In this document: one piece after another, positions 37,973 to 46,809 of the stretch
Layout of the letters: each line of letters begins with the position of its first letter
Position numbering within the stretch: the first letter of the stretch is position 1
Assembly (NCBI RefSeq): GCF_003472385.1
Contig: NZ_QRLV01000009.1
Coordinates: 17,086 to 81,085 of the forward strand
DNA: 64,000 bases
From: Sutterella sp. AM11-39
Lineage (GTDB): Bacteria > Pseudomonadota > Gammaproteobacteria > Burkholderiales > Burkholderiaceae_F
Direction: 5' to 3'
The notes under the pieces: model-generated
Databases searched by the model: none
What the model saw: the letters and a program-made list of their open reading frames with translations, nothing else
What the model was told of the DNA's origin: nothing
Program-made: the position numbers and the translations under genes

Positions 37973-39865
37973 ATGAATCGATACGCTCTTTGGAAGTACA
38001 TCGTCATCGGAGTGGTTCTGCTCATTGCGGCGCTGTACACCTTGCCGAATTTTTACGGCGAATCGCCCGCAGTGCAGGTGAGTTCCGGCAAGTCGACGGT
38101 GAAGATCGACGAGACGGTGCTTGCTCGCGTGGAAAAAGCGCTTGCGGATGCACAGCTGAAGCCCAACGGTGTTTTCTATGAGCAGGGTGCTCAGCAAAAC
38201 ACCGTGCGCGTGCGCTTCGATCCGACGGAAGCCGAAAAGCAGCTGCAGGCTCGTGAAGTGCTCGAACGCGCTCTTAACCCCGACCGTACGGATCCTTCCT
38301 ACATCGTCGCTCCCAACCTGGTACCCAATACGCCCGAGTGGCTCCTGAAGATCAATGCGCTGCCGATGTACCTCGGCCTTGACCTTCGCGGCGGCGTTCA
38401 CTTCCTGTTGCAGGTCGACATGCACTCGGCCATTGAGAAGCGCGCCGAATCGACGGCAGCCGATCTGCGTACGCAGTTCCGCGACAAGCGTATCCGTCAC
38501 GCAGGCATTTCGCGCCAGGGCAATACGGTTGTGATCGCCTTTAACGACGAGCAGGAACGCGCCCGCGCCAATGACCTTCTTCGTTCTACTCAGCCTGATT
38601 TGGTGGTGACGGAGGGTACGCGCGCAGGCAAGTTCACCCTTTCGGCCGAACTGTCGCAAAAGGCGATTCAGAACGTTCAGGAATATGCCTTAAAGCAAAA
38701 TATCTCGACGCTGCACAACCGTATTAACGAACTGGGCGTTGCAGAACCCGTGATTGCTCAGCAGGGTGCCGATCGTATCGTGGTGCAGCTGCCGGGTGTT
38801 CAGGATACGGCCAAGGCCAAGGACATTCTGGGTCGTACGGCAACGCTTGAAGTGCGTATGGTTGACGATTCGCCTGAAGCGCTCACTCAGATGGCGCAGG
38901 GCAATGTTCCCTTCGGTGACGAAAAGTATTTTGACCGTGAAGGTCGTCCGATTCTCGTGAAGCGCCGTGTGGTGCTCACCGGTGAAAACTTGAACGACGC
39001 GCAGCCGGGCTTTGACTCCCAGACGCAGGAACCCACGGTGAACCTGACGCTTGATAACAAGGGCGCACGCATCTTCCGCGATGTGACGCGTGACAACGTT
39101 GGCAAGCGCATGGCCATCATCCTGTTTGAAAAGGGCAAGGGTGAAGTGGTGACGGCTCCTGTCATCCGTCAGGAAATTGCCGGCGGTCGCGTGCAGATTT
39201 CAGGTCGCATGACCACGATTGAAGCGACCGACACCGCTCTCTTGCTGCGTGCCGGTTCTCTGGCGGCTCCCATGGAAATTGTGGAAGAACGCCTGATCGG
39301 TCCGTCTCTGGGTGCCGACAACATTGAAGCCGGCTTCCGTTCGACACTCTACGGCTTCGGTTTCGTGGCGGTCTTCATGATCCTCTACTACCAGGTCTTC
39401 GGCATCGTGACGGCCATCAGTCTGATGTGCAACGTGATGTGCTTGGTGGCGTTGCTCTCCATGCTGCAGGCAACGCTGACTCTTCCCGGTATTGCCGCTA
39501 TCGCGCTGACACTAGGTATGGCCGTTGACTCGAACGTACTCATTAACGAACGTATTCGTGAAGAACTTCGAATCGGGCGGACGCCGCAGTTGGCCATCAG
39601 TGAAGGTTACGGTATGGCGTTTGCGACGATTGTCGACTCCAACGTCACCAGTTTGATCGCCGGTATTGCCTTGCTGATTTTCGGTTCCGGCCCGGTGCGA
39701 GGCTTTGCCGTGGTGCACTGCTTGGGCATCATGACGTCGCTCTTTACCTCCGTGATTGTCTCGCGCAGCATGGTGAACTTCATCTACGGTCGTCAGAAGA
39801 AGTTGACGCGCGTGCATATCGGTCAGATCTGGCGCCCGGATACGGCGCAGACGCAGTCGAAGTAA
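37973..39865 (+). CDS. secD: protein translocase subunit SecD
   Basis: A 630-residue RND-family membrane protein that uses the proton gradient to drive late steps of Sec export. TM1 spans residues 7-25. LGLDLRGGVHFLLQVDM near residue 131 is the SecD signature. A large periplasmic P1 domain precedes five C-terminal helices starting near residue 455, including ALTLGMAVDSNVLINERIREE near residue 513 with the conserved Asp. secF starts 20 bases downstream. All expected regions are present. Confidence 0.97.
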   Translation: MNRYALWKYIVIGVVLLIAALYTLPNFYGESPAVQVSSGKSTVKIDETVLARVEKALADAQLKPNGVFYEQGAQQNTVRVRFDPTEAEKQLQAREVLERALNPDRTDPSYIVAPNLVPNTPEWLLKINALPMYLGLDLRGGVHFLLQVDMHSAIEKRAESTAADLRTQFRDKRIRHAGISRQGNTVVIAFNDEQERARANDLLRSTQPDLVVTEGTRAGKFTLSAELSQKAIQNVQEYALKQNISTLHNRINELGVAEPVIAQQGADRIVVQLPGVQDTAKAKDILGRTATLEVRMVDDSPEALTQMAQGNVPFGDEKYFDREGRPILVKRRVVLTGENLNDAQPGFDSQTQEPTVNLTLDNKGARIFRDVTRDNVGKRMAIILFEKGKGEVVTAPVIRQEIAGGRVQISGRMTTIEATDTALLLRAGSLAAPMEIVEERLIGPSLGADNIEAGFRSTLYGFGFVAVFMILYYQVFGIVTAISLMCNVMCLVALLSMLQATLTLPGIAAIALTLGMAVDSNVLINERIREELRIGRTPQLAISEGYGMAFATIVDSNVTSLIAGIALLIFGSGPVRGFAVVHCLGIMTSLFTSVIVSRSMVNFIYGRQKKLTRVHIGQIWRPDTAQTQSK

Positions 39866-39885
39866 AGAATTAAGAGGGGAAAATC

Positions 39886-40821
39886 ATGGAGTTTTTCCGA
39901 ATTCACAAGACGATCCCGTTCATGCACTACTCGCACATTCTGAACGCGATCTCTTTGGTTTCATTCATCATTGCCGTGTTCTGGATTTTCTATCACGGCT
40001 TGGCGCTGTCCATTGAATTTACGGGCGGCACGCAGGTTGTGGTGCAGTATCCGGAGGCTGTTCAGACGGAACAGATCCGTGAGCAGATCCAAAGCAAACT
40101 CGGCGTTGAAGCTGCCGTGCAGAACTACGGCACTGCACGCGACATCATGATTCGTCTTCCAATGAAGGAAGGCGAAACATCCGGTCAGATGGCCGGCGAA
40201 CTTCTGAAGGCGCTTCAGGAGACGGCTCCCGGCGTCAAGATGCTCAACAACGAGTTCGTGGGACCACAGGTGGGTGAAGAATTGGCAACCGACGGTCTGA
40301 CCGCTCTGTTGCTCGTTGTGGCCGGTATCATCATCTATCTCTCGATGCGATTCGAGTGGAAGTTTGCTATTGCCGCCATCATCGCCAACCTCCACGACAT
40401 CGTGATCGTGGTGGGCATCTTTGCCGTGATGAACTGGGAGTTCTCGCTGCCGGTCTTGGCGGCCGTGCTGGCAGTGCTTGGTTATTCCGTGAACGAATCG
40501 GTGATTATTTTCGACCGCGTACGTGAGCACTTCCGCAAGATGCGCCGTACGGACACGGTTGAGGTGATCAACTCGGCCATTACCGCCACGATTTCGCGTA
40601 CGGTGATCACGCACGGTTCGACTCTGGCGATGACGCTTGCGATGTTCTTCTTCGGTGGTCCGGCGCTGCACTACTTCGCGTTGGCGCTCACGATCGGTAT
40701 TCTCCTTGGCGTCTACTCGTCGGTGTTCGTGGCGGCTGCGATTGCCATGTACCTCGGCGTGAAGCGAGAAGACCTTGTGAAGCCCATCAAGAAGGATGAG
40801 GTACAGGAGATGGTGCCGTAA
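39886..40821 (+). CDS. secF: protein translocase subunit SecF
   Basis: A 311-residue partner of SecD with six predicted membrane helices. The periplasmic segment opens LSIEFTGGTQVVVQYP, the SecF signature, and the later helix pair holds LGYSVNESVIIFDRVREHFRK with the conserved Asp and Arg. It ends the yajC-secD-secF cluster and is followed by a terminator. Confidence 0.97.
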   Translation: MEFFRIHKTIPFMHYSHILNAISLVSFIIAVFWIFYHGLALSIEFTGGTQVVVQYPEAVQTEQIREQIQSKLGVEAAVQNYGTARDIMIRLPMKEGETSGQMAGELLKALQETAPGVKMLNNEFVGPQVGEELATDGLTALLLVVAGIIIYLSMRFEWKFAIAAIIANLHDIVIVVGIFAVMNWEFSLPVLAAVLAVLGYSVNESVIIFDRVREHFRKMRRTDTVEVINSAITATISRTVITHGSTLAMTLAMFFFGGPALHYFALALTIGILLGVYSSVFVAAAIAMYLGVKREDLVKPIKKDEVQEMVP

Positions 40822-40852
40822 GAGGTATACTTAATCCTGAGCAAGAAAAGGG

Positions 40853-40888
40853 AACCCCGTTGGTGATTGATGCATCAGCGGGGTTTTC
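40853..40888 (+). terminator. intrinsic terminator after secF
   Basis: AACCCCG (40853-40859) and CGGGGTT (40879-40885) pair, with additional TGAT/ATCA pairing inside. The hairpin ends in TTTTC and marks the left border of the glycan region. Confidence 0.75.
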
Positions 40889-41138
40889 ATTAGGTTCATC
40901 CAAAAGCTTTGCTATCTGGGTGATCATAATTGGTATTGGCAGATATTTCGGCACGTCATTGTGTTGAGCGTCCCCTCTTCGCCCAACAGGTTACCAGGGA
41001 TCACGCTCAGAAGAGTGTTATCTCCTGAAAACACAGGGATAACTAACTAAGCTTGCTTTGTTTATCCTCATCCCATTTGGCGTTTGTGTACAATTCCACC
41101 AACAACTTTTTAGAGATCATTTCAATCCCCTCCCTGAT
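40889..41138. other. promoter region of the glycan operon
   Basis: A 250-base non-coding stretch between the secF terminator and the first glycan-operon gene. A TACAAT -10-like element is at 41089-41094, with no clear -35. No JUMPstart or ops (GGCGGTAG) element was found. An inverted pair GAGCGTCCCC / GGGATCACGCTC lies around 40966-41005. Confidence 0.45.
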
Positions 41139-41574
41139 ATGGCAGAAAACTGGTTCGCCTACACTCTTCGCGTGAACGGGGCTGAAGGAGTGCAGAAACT
41201 TATTGTGGCAGCTGGCAAGGCTAGCCAGTCTGCTGGTGGTTCTGTGTATGTCTCGGAGTCTGTGATTCTCGATGGGGGGGGGGAATCTCGCACACTGGCG
41301 TTGGATTGATCCATATCGGCCAGCCCAATTTTTTCTCCATTCAAGCTGGCATCCTGGGCCGGCTGTTCGTCTTCAACGCACGGATGAGTCTTGGCTCTTT
41401 CTCAAGACTGAGATCTGCAGCAAACGGGTTCCTGTCCAGCTAGCAGAACTTCTCCAAACCGCTCCTCCGGTATTGCCTAGATGGTTCCTTAGGGTAGAAA
41501 CCGAACGGGGCCACATTTGTGATTTTATGTCTCCAAGGCTTCGTGCTGAGGAAGCGTCTTATTTTTCAGCCTGA
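41139..41574 (+). pseudogene. unknown gene switched out of frame at a G10 run (candidate phase-variable gene)
   Basis: From the ATG at 41139 the frame reads MAENWFAYTLRVNG ... VSESVILDGGG, then stops at 41309 after a run of ten G (41274-41283). With nine G the frame would continue as NLAHWRWIDPYRPAQFFLHS to a stop at 41574, giving a 144-residue Trp- and Pro-rich protein whose end lies 21 bases before the next gene. I do not recognise the family. The first part has no signal peptide or membrane helix. It is the first gene of the glycan operon, so its translation state could also influence downstream expression. The start is uncertain because no good ribosome-binding site is visible. Confidence 0.55.
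41274..41283 (+). repeat. poly-G run of 10
   Basis: Ten consecutive G inside the reading frame of the first glycan-operon gene. Homopolymers of this length are prone to slipped-strand mispairing. Confidence 0.95.
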
Positions 41575-41595
41575 TTCGATCCCTAGAGGTGTTTT

Positions 41596-42609
41596 GTGAA
41601 CGTTTGTTCAGATAGCTTGACAGTAACTTGCCAGTCCATTTCGGATCTAAGCATTTTGCAGGAAGGGCGTAACGTATTAAGCATTGAGCGTGACGCCATA
41701 GACGTCATTGATCAGACACTTGGCCAGCCTTTTATTGACGCTGTGCGGCTGATCCTCAATACGAAAGGAAACGTTATCTTTTCGGGTGTAGGGAAATCAG
41801 GGCACATCGGTCGCAAATTGGCGGCCACTTTCTCTTCAACTGGTACCACGGCCTTTTTTGTTCATTCTGATGAGGCGGCTCATGGCGACTTGGGAATGGT
41901 CAAAAAGGAAGATGTATTCGTAGCCATTTCCTTTTCCGGTGAGTCCGATGAACTACTGACTATTCTTCCTGCTCTGAAAGCAATGGGTGTCAAGATCATT
42001 TGCATGACCGGAAGAGCTGACAGCTCTCTTGCCAAGGTCTCCGACGTCAGTCTTGTTACGCCTATCACGCGCGAAGCTTGTCCACTGAATCTGGCTCCTA
42101 CGTCTTCGACAACCGTCACCATGGCGTTAGGCGACGCAATCGCAGGGGCTTGCATGGTTGCAAAGCATTTCAGCCGGGAGGATTTTGCACGTTCACATCC
42201 AGCCGGAGCTTTGGGGCGCCGCTTGTTACTTAAGGTGCAGGATGTTATGCGTAGCAAGTCTCTGCCTATTGTACAGCCACAGACTCCTCTGCTTGATGCC
42301 ATTGAGGTTTTGTCAAAGGGCAGGCTCGGTGTTGTATTTGCTGTTGATGCCTACCAAAAACCTGAAGGCGTGTTCACGGAAGGCGATCTGTGTCGACTAC
42401 TGCGAAAGTCCGTTGATCTCGCAGCTCTGCGACTTGTTGATGTCATGAAATCAAACCCAAGGTTGGTATCTCCTAAGGCTCCTGCCCACGCCGCTTTACA
42501 CCTTATTCAGGAGAGCCAGATCAATCAGTTGGCTGTTGTTGATGATGAAACGCAACAGTTGCGTGGAATCGTCCACGTTCAAGATCTCATTGCAAAAAAA
42601 ATATACTAA
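41596..42609 (+). CDS. kpsF: D-arabinose-5-phosphate isomerase (KdsD/KpsF family)
   Basis: A 337-residue enzyme that interconverts ribulose-5-phosphate and arabinose-5-phosphate, the precursor of Kdo. The SIS domain carries VIFSGVGKSGHIGRKLA near residue 55 and the FVHSDEAAHGDLGM segment near residue 88, followed by ISFSGESDEL. Two CBS domains occupy residues 210-337. It starts with GTG at 41596 after AGAGGTG. Its position in a surface-glycan operon favours KpsF, the capsule-associated paralogue, over housekeeping KdsD. No other Kdo-pathway gene is in the operon, so the product may serve a Kdo-containing glycan or extra LPS demand. Confidence 0.9.
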   Translation: MNVCSDSLTVTCQSISDLSILQEGRNVLSIERDAIDVIDQTLGQPFIDAVRLILNTKGNVIFSGVGKSGHIGRKLAATFSSTGTTAFFVHSDEAAHGDLGMVKKEDVFVAISFSGESDELLTILPALKAMGVKIICMTGRADSSLAKVSDVSLVTPITREACPLNLAPTSSTTVTMALGDAIAGACMVAKHFSREDFARSHPAGALGRRLLLKVQDVMRSKSLPIVQPQTPLLDAIEVLSKGRLGVVFAVDAYQKPEGVFTEGDLCRLLRKSVDLAALRLVDVMKSNPRLVSPKAPAHAALHLIQESQINQLAVVDDETQQLRGIVHVQDLIAKKIY

Positions 42610-42622
42610 GGAAAACCTAGCT

Positions 42623-44143
42623 ATGCATGTCATTATCCAAGCAGGAGGAAAGGGGACGACACGTCTTGAAGGCTTAACTAGGAACCGTCCTAAATGTCTG
42701 GTTCCGGTTAACAACCGCCCCCTGATATTCTGGACATTTGAAGCCTTCAAGGAACATGACATCACAGTTATCTGCGACTATAAGCAAGATGCTTTGAAGC
42801 GATATCTCGCAGCGTTTGGGCCTCAATATAGAGTTCAGGTTATTTCAGCAGACGGCAAGGGTACGGCTTCTGGCATCGGGAAGGCATGTGCACTAATCGA
42901 CGACGATGCGCCGGTTGTCGTCCTTTGGTGCGATCTGCTGTTTGACCGCGACTGGGCGATACCTGAAGTAATGACAGAAACCTCCTTGCAAAGCAATTTG
43001 GTTGGACTGTCCGGGACATTTCCTTGCAGATGGTCGTTCGAAAACAGGCAATTCAAGCATGAAGCATCGTCAGCGTCGGGCGTAGCTGGCTTCTTTGTCT
43101 TTAAGAATAAACGCGAACTTGAGGGTATTCCGAGTGATGGCGCGCTGGTGCCCTGGCTTGCCGAGACAAAGAAGGAGTTTCACCCTTTCTATCTTGAGCA
43201 CATTACCGAAGTAGGAACAGTAAAGGCATTTGAAGCACTGAACAAACCTTCCGTCTGCCGCCCGTTTAATGAGGTTCTTTTCAACGAGGAAACAGTTTCC
43301 AAACGTGGTGTCGACGACCAAGGACGGAAGATCGCTGTGGATGAAATCGCCTGGTACAAGCATGTCCAGGCCCTGGGTTTTGCCGCGATACCCAAAATTC
43401 ACTCCTTTGAACCGCTTGTCATGGAACGCATCAAAGGTCGAAACATTTGGGAGTATGACTGTCTGACAGTTTCTGAAAAAAAGCGAGTGATTGATTCCAT
43501 TATTGTCGGGTTGCGTGAACTTCACCAATTGGAAAACGCACGGCCAGCTATCGTTGCAGATCTTGAAGAAAACTATGTCTCCAAGACTTTCAGTCGTCTA
43601 GAAAAGGTTGAGGATTTGGTTCCGTTTGCCCGAGACGAGTACATCCGTATCAATGGTCGTTACTACAAGAACATTTTCTATGACCGTGAATCGTTGGCCA
43701 ACATCCTGAGGGAAAGATACCCCAAGGACTTCCATCTTATTCATGGTGACCCAACATTCTCCAACATGCTTTACGACCGTCTCCACGGTAAGGTATTTTT
43801 CATCGATCCTCGCGGGTATTTCGGCAAAACGAAGCTGTACGGGGACGTTGATTACGACTGGGCTAAGGTCTATTACTCTCTAGTCGGGAATTATGACCAA
43901 TTCAATCGCAAGAAGTTTGCCTTGGAAATTAACAAAAAAGGCGTGGAACTGGCTGTCAAACCGAACAATTGGTCTGACATGGAAGACTACTTCTTTGAGC
44001 GGATCGAGTCTGTATCCAAGACCAAAATTCGCGCACTGCATGCCGTTATCTGGCTATCCCTGACCACGTACGCATGGGAGGACTATGACAGCATTTGCGG
44101 CGCTTTCTACAACGGCATTCTGAAGTCTGCAGATTTTCTTTGA
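42623..44143 (+). CDS. bifunctional sugar nucleotidyltransferase / APH-type kinase fusion
   Basis: A 506-residue two-domain protein. Residues 1-230 are a nucleotidyltransferase (HVIIQAGGKGTTRLEGLT, then RNRPKCLVPVNNRPLIFWTF; VVVLWCDLLFDRDW holds the metal Asp). Residues 240-506 are an aminoglycoside/choline-kinase-like phosphotransferase with LIHGDPTFSNMLYD near residue 372 (Brenner motif) and FFIDPRGYFG near residue 392. A single protein could phosphorylate and then activate a sugar or alcohol to an NDP form, as in LicA/LicC-type decoration. The substrate is unknown. The nucleotide loop has one extra Thr compared with the usual GGxGTRL. It lies 13 bases after kpsF. Confidence 0.8.
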   Translation: MHVIIQAGGKGTTRLEGLTRNRPKCLVPVNNRPLIFWTFEAFKEHDITVICDYKQDALKRYLAAFGPQYRVQVISADGKGTASGIGKACALIDDDAPVVVLWCDLLFDRDWAIPEVMTETSLQSNLVGLSGTFPCRWSFENRQFKHEASSASGVAGFFVFKNKRELEGIPSDGALVPWLAETKKEFHPFYLEHITEVGTVKAFEALNKPSVCRPFNEVLFNEETVSKRGVDDQGRKIAVDEIAWYKHVQALGFAAIPKIHSFEPLVMERIKGRNIWEYDCLTVSEKKRVIDSIIVGLRELHQLENARPAIVADLEENYVSKTFSRLEKVEDLVPFARDEYIRINGRYYKNIFYDRESLANILRERYPKDFHLIHGDPTFSNMLYDRLHGKVFFIDPRGYFGKTKLYGDVDYDWAKVYYSLVGNYDQFNRKKFALEINKKGVELAVKPNNWSDMEDYFFERIESVSKTKIRALHAVIWLSLTTYAWEDYDSICGAFYNGILKSADFL

Positions 44144-44157
44144 GGACAGGCAGAACT

Positions 44158-44529
44158 ATGAAACTTACTTTGTCGCCGTTGCCAAAGACTTGGGTGTTCG
44201 ATGTCGATGGAACGATTGTCAAACATAATGGGCACCTGACGCAGGAGGGAGATCAGCTTCTTCCCGGAGTCAAAGAACTTTTTGAGAGCATTCCTGCTAC
44301 GGATGTCATCGTGCTGATGACTGCCAGAAAGCCTGAATACGAGGACGCTCTGAAGAAGTTCCTAGCCAAAAACAATATTCGCTTTGATTATCTGCTAACG
44401 GATATGCCTCAGGGCGAAAGAATTCTGGTCAATGACCGGAAGCCATCAGGATTACAAACTGCATACGCTGTCAACAAGAATAGAGACCAGGCCTTGTCCC
44501 TATCTTTTGAGGTCGACAACTCTCTATGA
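44158..44529 (+). CDS. HAD-superfamily phosphatase
   Basis: A 123-residue HAD protein. Motif I is WVFDVDGTIVKHNGH near residue 12, motif II VIVLMTARK near residue 50, and motif IV-like LLTDMPQGERILVNDRKP near residue 80. It is short, with no large cap, like the capsule-associated HAD phosphatases that accompany sugar nucleotidyltransferases. It probably dephosphorylates a sugar phosphate or checks an intermediate made by the neighbouring fusion enzyme. It starts 14 bases after that gene and overlaps the next by 4 bases (ATGA). Confidence 0.8.
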   Translation: MKLTLSPLPKTWVFDVDGTIVKHNGHLTQEGDQLLPGVKELFESIPATDVIVLMTARKPEYEDALKKFLAKNNIRFDYLLTDMPQGERILVNDRKPSGLQTAYAVNKNRDQALSLSFEVDNSL

Positions 44530-45686
44530 ATTTTGCTCTTTCGAAAACAAAGACTATTTTGGGGATTCCTCTTTATCGAAAGTATCGAGCTGAAAAAGGG
44601 TTGAAGCGAGTCTTTCTAGGGGGAATCTACCGAGAGATTGTAACATTTGAGGATTACGGAGAGGCTTCACGCCAGTCCAGTTTGTTGGGCATTCCTGTCT
44701 GGGGGAGGAGGCTGAATCAACAAGCCATTTCATGGCACATCGGTTCATCATTAATTGTTAAAAAGATATCCATTGCAAAAGAGCTTTCTTTCCAATTAGA
44801 TTCAATTTTTTCAAAGATGCCGGTTCGTCCGGTTAATGGCCGAAAACATATTTTTATATTCTGGGCAAATTCTGGAGAAATCGCATTGCTTCTAATGTTT
44901 TTCTGGAAGCAGCTCTTGAAACGGTATGAAATACGCGCTCCGGAAGAAGTTGTAGTTTTGTGCACGAAGCAATACCACCAGGATATGTTGAGATTGTATT
45001 TTCCGGAAATTCGTTCTGTTGTAGCGAAGCCAAAAATATTGCGCTATGTACTTGATGACATCGAAGCAGATGGACGGCAAGTTCACATGTGTTTTCCTGG
45101 GAAGTATTTTGCTCGATTCGAAGCCAGCATCAATGGTGTAGCTATAAATTATTTAGAGTGGATGAGTAAATGGTTTCAATTGAAAATTGGAGCACCAGTT
45201 AAGCAAAATGAAAAAGAGTTTAATAAGGCATTTAAATCGGCTATAGATAAGCTTTCTCTAGAGCAAAAAAATGCTTTAAATGATAAGGCAGAAAAGGGAC
45301 TTGCTATCCTTGCCTTGGATTCATTTTCGAGCTCTAATCTTGATGATAAGTTTAAACAAATAATATCTTCAGATGTTTCGTCAAAATATGTGATACTAGA
45401 AAATACCACGAAATTTTCTTATCCGGAGATATTTGCGATAGCTACAAAGGCAAAGGAGCTAATTGCATTGAGAAGTGGAATTGTTGACTTTTTATCAAAT
45501 TCTGGAATAAAAATGCATTTGTTTTATACTGATTTTCCAGATAGAGGGTTTAATACGCCGCCAAAATCAGCAAAAGAAGTGCTGTCGTTGTTTTCCATTA
45601 AGTCAATTCCATTGCTGAACGCTAGAACAAGTAAAGAAATTGTTGTCAAAAATATGAAAAATGAAGATGAAACAATATTTATTTAG
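44526..45686 (+). CDS. unknown glycan-locus protein A (RSG-motif family, GT-B-like)
   Basis: A 386-residue protein of a family I cannot name. There is no signal peptide or membrane helix. Near residue 97 it has HIFIFWANSGEIALLLMFFW, and near residue 312 LIALRSGIVDFLSNSG followed by FYTDFPDRG. The same architecture recurs in the next two genes, an N-terminal (S/T)GE segment and a C-terminal (I/L)xxRSGxxD motif, then a Tyr-rich FP/FK segment. The two-half layout suggests a GT-B glycosyltransferase, with the RSG motif at the nucleotide-sugar site; this is inference. Base composition becomes clearly AT-rich within this gene, a sign of transfer. It overlaps its neighbours by 4 and 26 bases. Confidence 0.6.
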   Translation: MNFALSKTKTILGIPLYRKYRAEKGLKRVFLGGIYREIVTFEDYGEASRQSSLLGIPVWGRRLNQQAISWHIGSSLIVKKISIAKELSFQLDSIFSKMPVRPVNGRKHIFIFWANSGEIALLLMFFWKQLLKRYEIRAPEEVVVLCTKQYHQDMLRLYFPEIRSVVAKPKILRYVLDDIEADGRQVHMCFPGKYFARFEASINGVAINYLEWMSKWFQLKIGAPVKQNEKEFNKAFKSAIDKLSLEQKNALNDKAEKGLAILALDSFSSSNLDDKFKQIISSDVSSKYVILENTTKFSYPEIFAIATKAKELIALRSGIVDFLSNSGIKMHLFYTDFPDRGFNTPPKSAKEVLSLFSIKSIPLLNARTSKEIVVKNMKNEDETIFI

Positions 45687-46809
45687 TTTGCTGCGAAAGA
45701 TTTTTCGAGAAAAACATTTAGGATACAAAGTAAGATATGAATTTCTTGGTTTACATATAAATGCATCTCCATTAAAATATTTGAGGCGAGAAATAAAAAA
45801 TATTATAGATAATTCTCATCAATTTAAGAAAGTCATAATTTTATTTAACCATACTGGAGAAACTTCTTTTTTGTTATCTGGTCTTTATCATCATCTAAAT
45901 AGAGAAGAATTAAAGGATATTTTATTTGTGGGCACTGTTGGTTACCATAAAGATTTAATAAATTTATATTGTCCGACCAACAATTATATTTTTAGACCAG
46001 ACTTAAATTGGGTTCATTTACGTTGGGATGTGCCAGAAAATAGTTTTGATATAAAAGGCACAACTGTCATAATGACACCAACTCTTAAGTATTTTGCTGA
46101 ATATGAAAAAACAATAAGGGATAACTCAAGTTTTCCTCATTTCTACAGAAACCTATTTGAAAAAAATAAAAATTTTTATGAGCCAGAAAATATAAAACCA
46201 TTTCTCAGCAAGCAGCAGAAGATTTGGGTGTCCACCAAATTAAAAATTTTAGATGTTCATAAAAAATATATCCTCATAAGCAACGAAAGTGCTTCTAATA
46301 TAAATTTCCCATGGACATTTTGGTTTACTCTTAGCCATAAACTCCGTTTGCTTGGTTATGACGTAGTTTTTAATACATTTATTAATTCACCTGCATCATC
46401 GATTGGAAAATCATTTTTCGCAACACTAGGTGAAGGCCTAGAAGTTACAAGACATGCAGAATGTTTAATTGCTTTAAGAAGTGGTTTTTTAGATCTGTCA
46501 TTGCCTGTTGCAAAACAGATGATTGTTTTGTACACACCATTCAAATTTAGGTCACGAGAACTTCCTATTATGACGGCAGCAAAAGTTCAAAAGGCATTTT
46601 CTCTCAAAGAAATACCATGCAAGCATAAATGTAATATTAATGAACTTATTATTGAAAACCCTGAAAATGTCGATTTCACAAAATTAATTGATATGGTAAT
46701 AAACAGTATCGCACCCCCCCCCATAAAGATATTTAGAAGGATAATTCTTAGGTTAATTTTTCTGTTAAATAATTTCAGATATCTTAGCTTTAGCTTGGAG
46801 CTATCATGA
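45661..46809 (+). CDS. unknown glycan-locus protein B (RSG-motif family), with a C9 run
   Basis: A 382-residue paralogue of the genes on either side: KVIILFNHTGETSFLLSGLY near residue 57 and LIALRSGFLDLSLPVAKQ near residue 268, then LYTPFKFRSREL. Codons are strongly A/T-rich. A run of nine C (46714-46722, encoding PPP) sits about 30 codons before the stop. Loss or gain of one C would end the protein within a few codons and uncouple the next gene, which starts in the last 4 bases. At nine C the gene is in frame. The start is either ATG at 45661 or 45667. Confidence 0.6.
   Translation: MKMKQYLFSLLRKIFREKHLGYKVRYEFLGLHINASPLKYLRREIKNIIDNSHQFKKVIILFNHTGETSFLLSGLYHHLNREELKDILFVGTVGYHKDLINLYCPTNNYIFRPDLNWVHLRWDVPENSFDIKGTTVIMTPTLKYFAEYEKTIRDNSSFPHFYRNLFEKNKNFYEPENIKPFLSKQQKIWVSTKLKILDVHKKYILISNESASNINFPWTFWFTLSHKLRLLGYDVVFNTFINSPASSIGKSFFATLGEGLEVTRHAECLIALRSGFLDLSLPVAKQMIVLYTPFKFRSRELPIMTAAKVQKAFSLKEIPCKHKCNINELIIENPENVDFTKLIDMVINSIAPPPIKIFRRIILRLIFLLNNFRYLSFSLELS
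46714..46722 (+). repeat. poly-C run of 9
   Basis: Nine consecutive C near the 3' end of unknown glycan gene B, in an otherwise AT-rich gene. Confidence 0.95.

Noticed and set aside
40889-41138. JUMPstart/ops element (RfaH target) in front of the glycan operon
   Set aside because: No GGCGGTAG or 39-bp JUMPstart-like sequence found.
42594-42601. A8 run at the end of kpsF as a fourth contingency run
   Set aside because: Eight A is common in AT-rich DNA. It affects only the last three codons, so it was not counted with the G/C runs.
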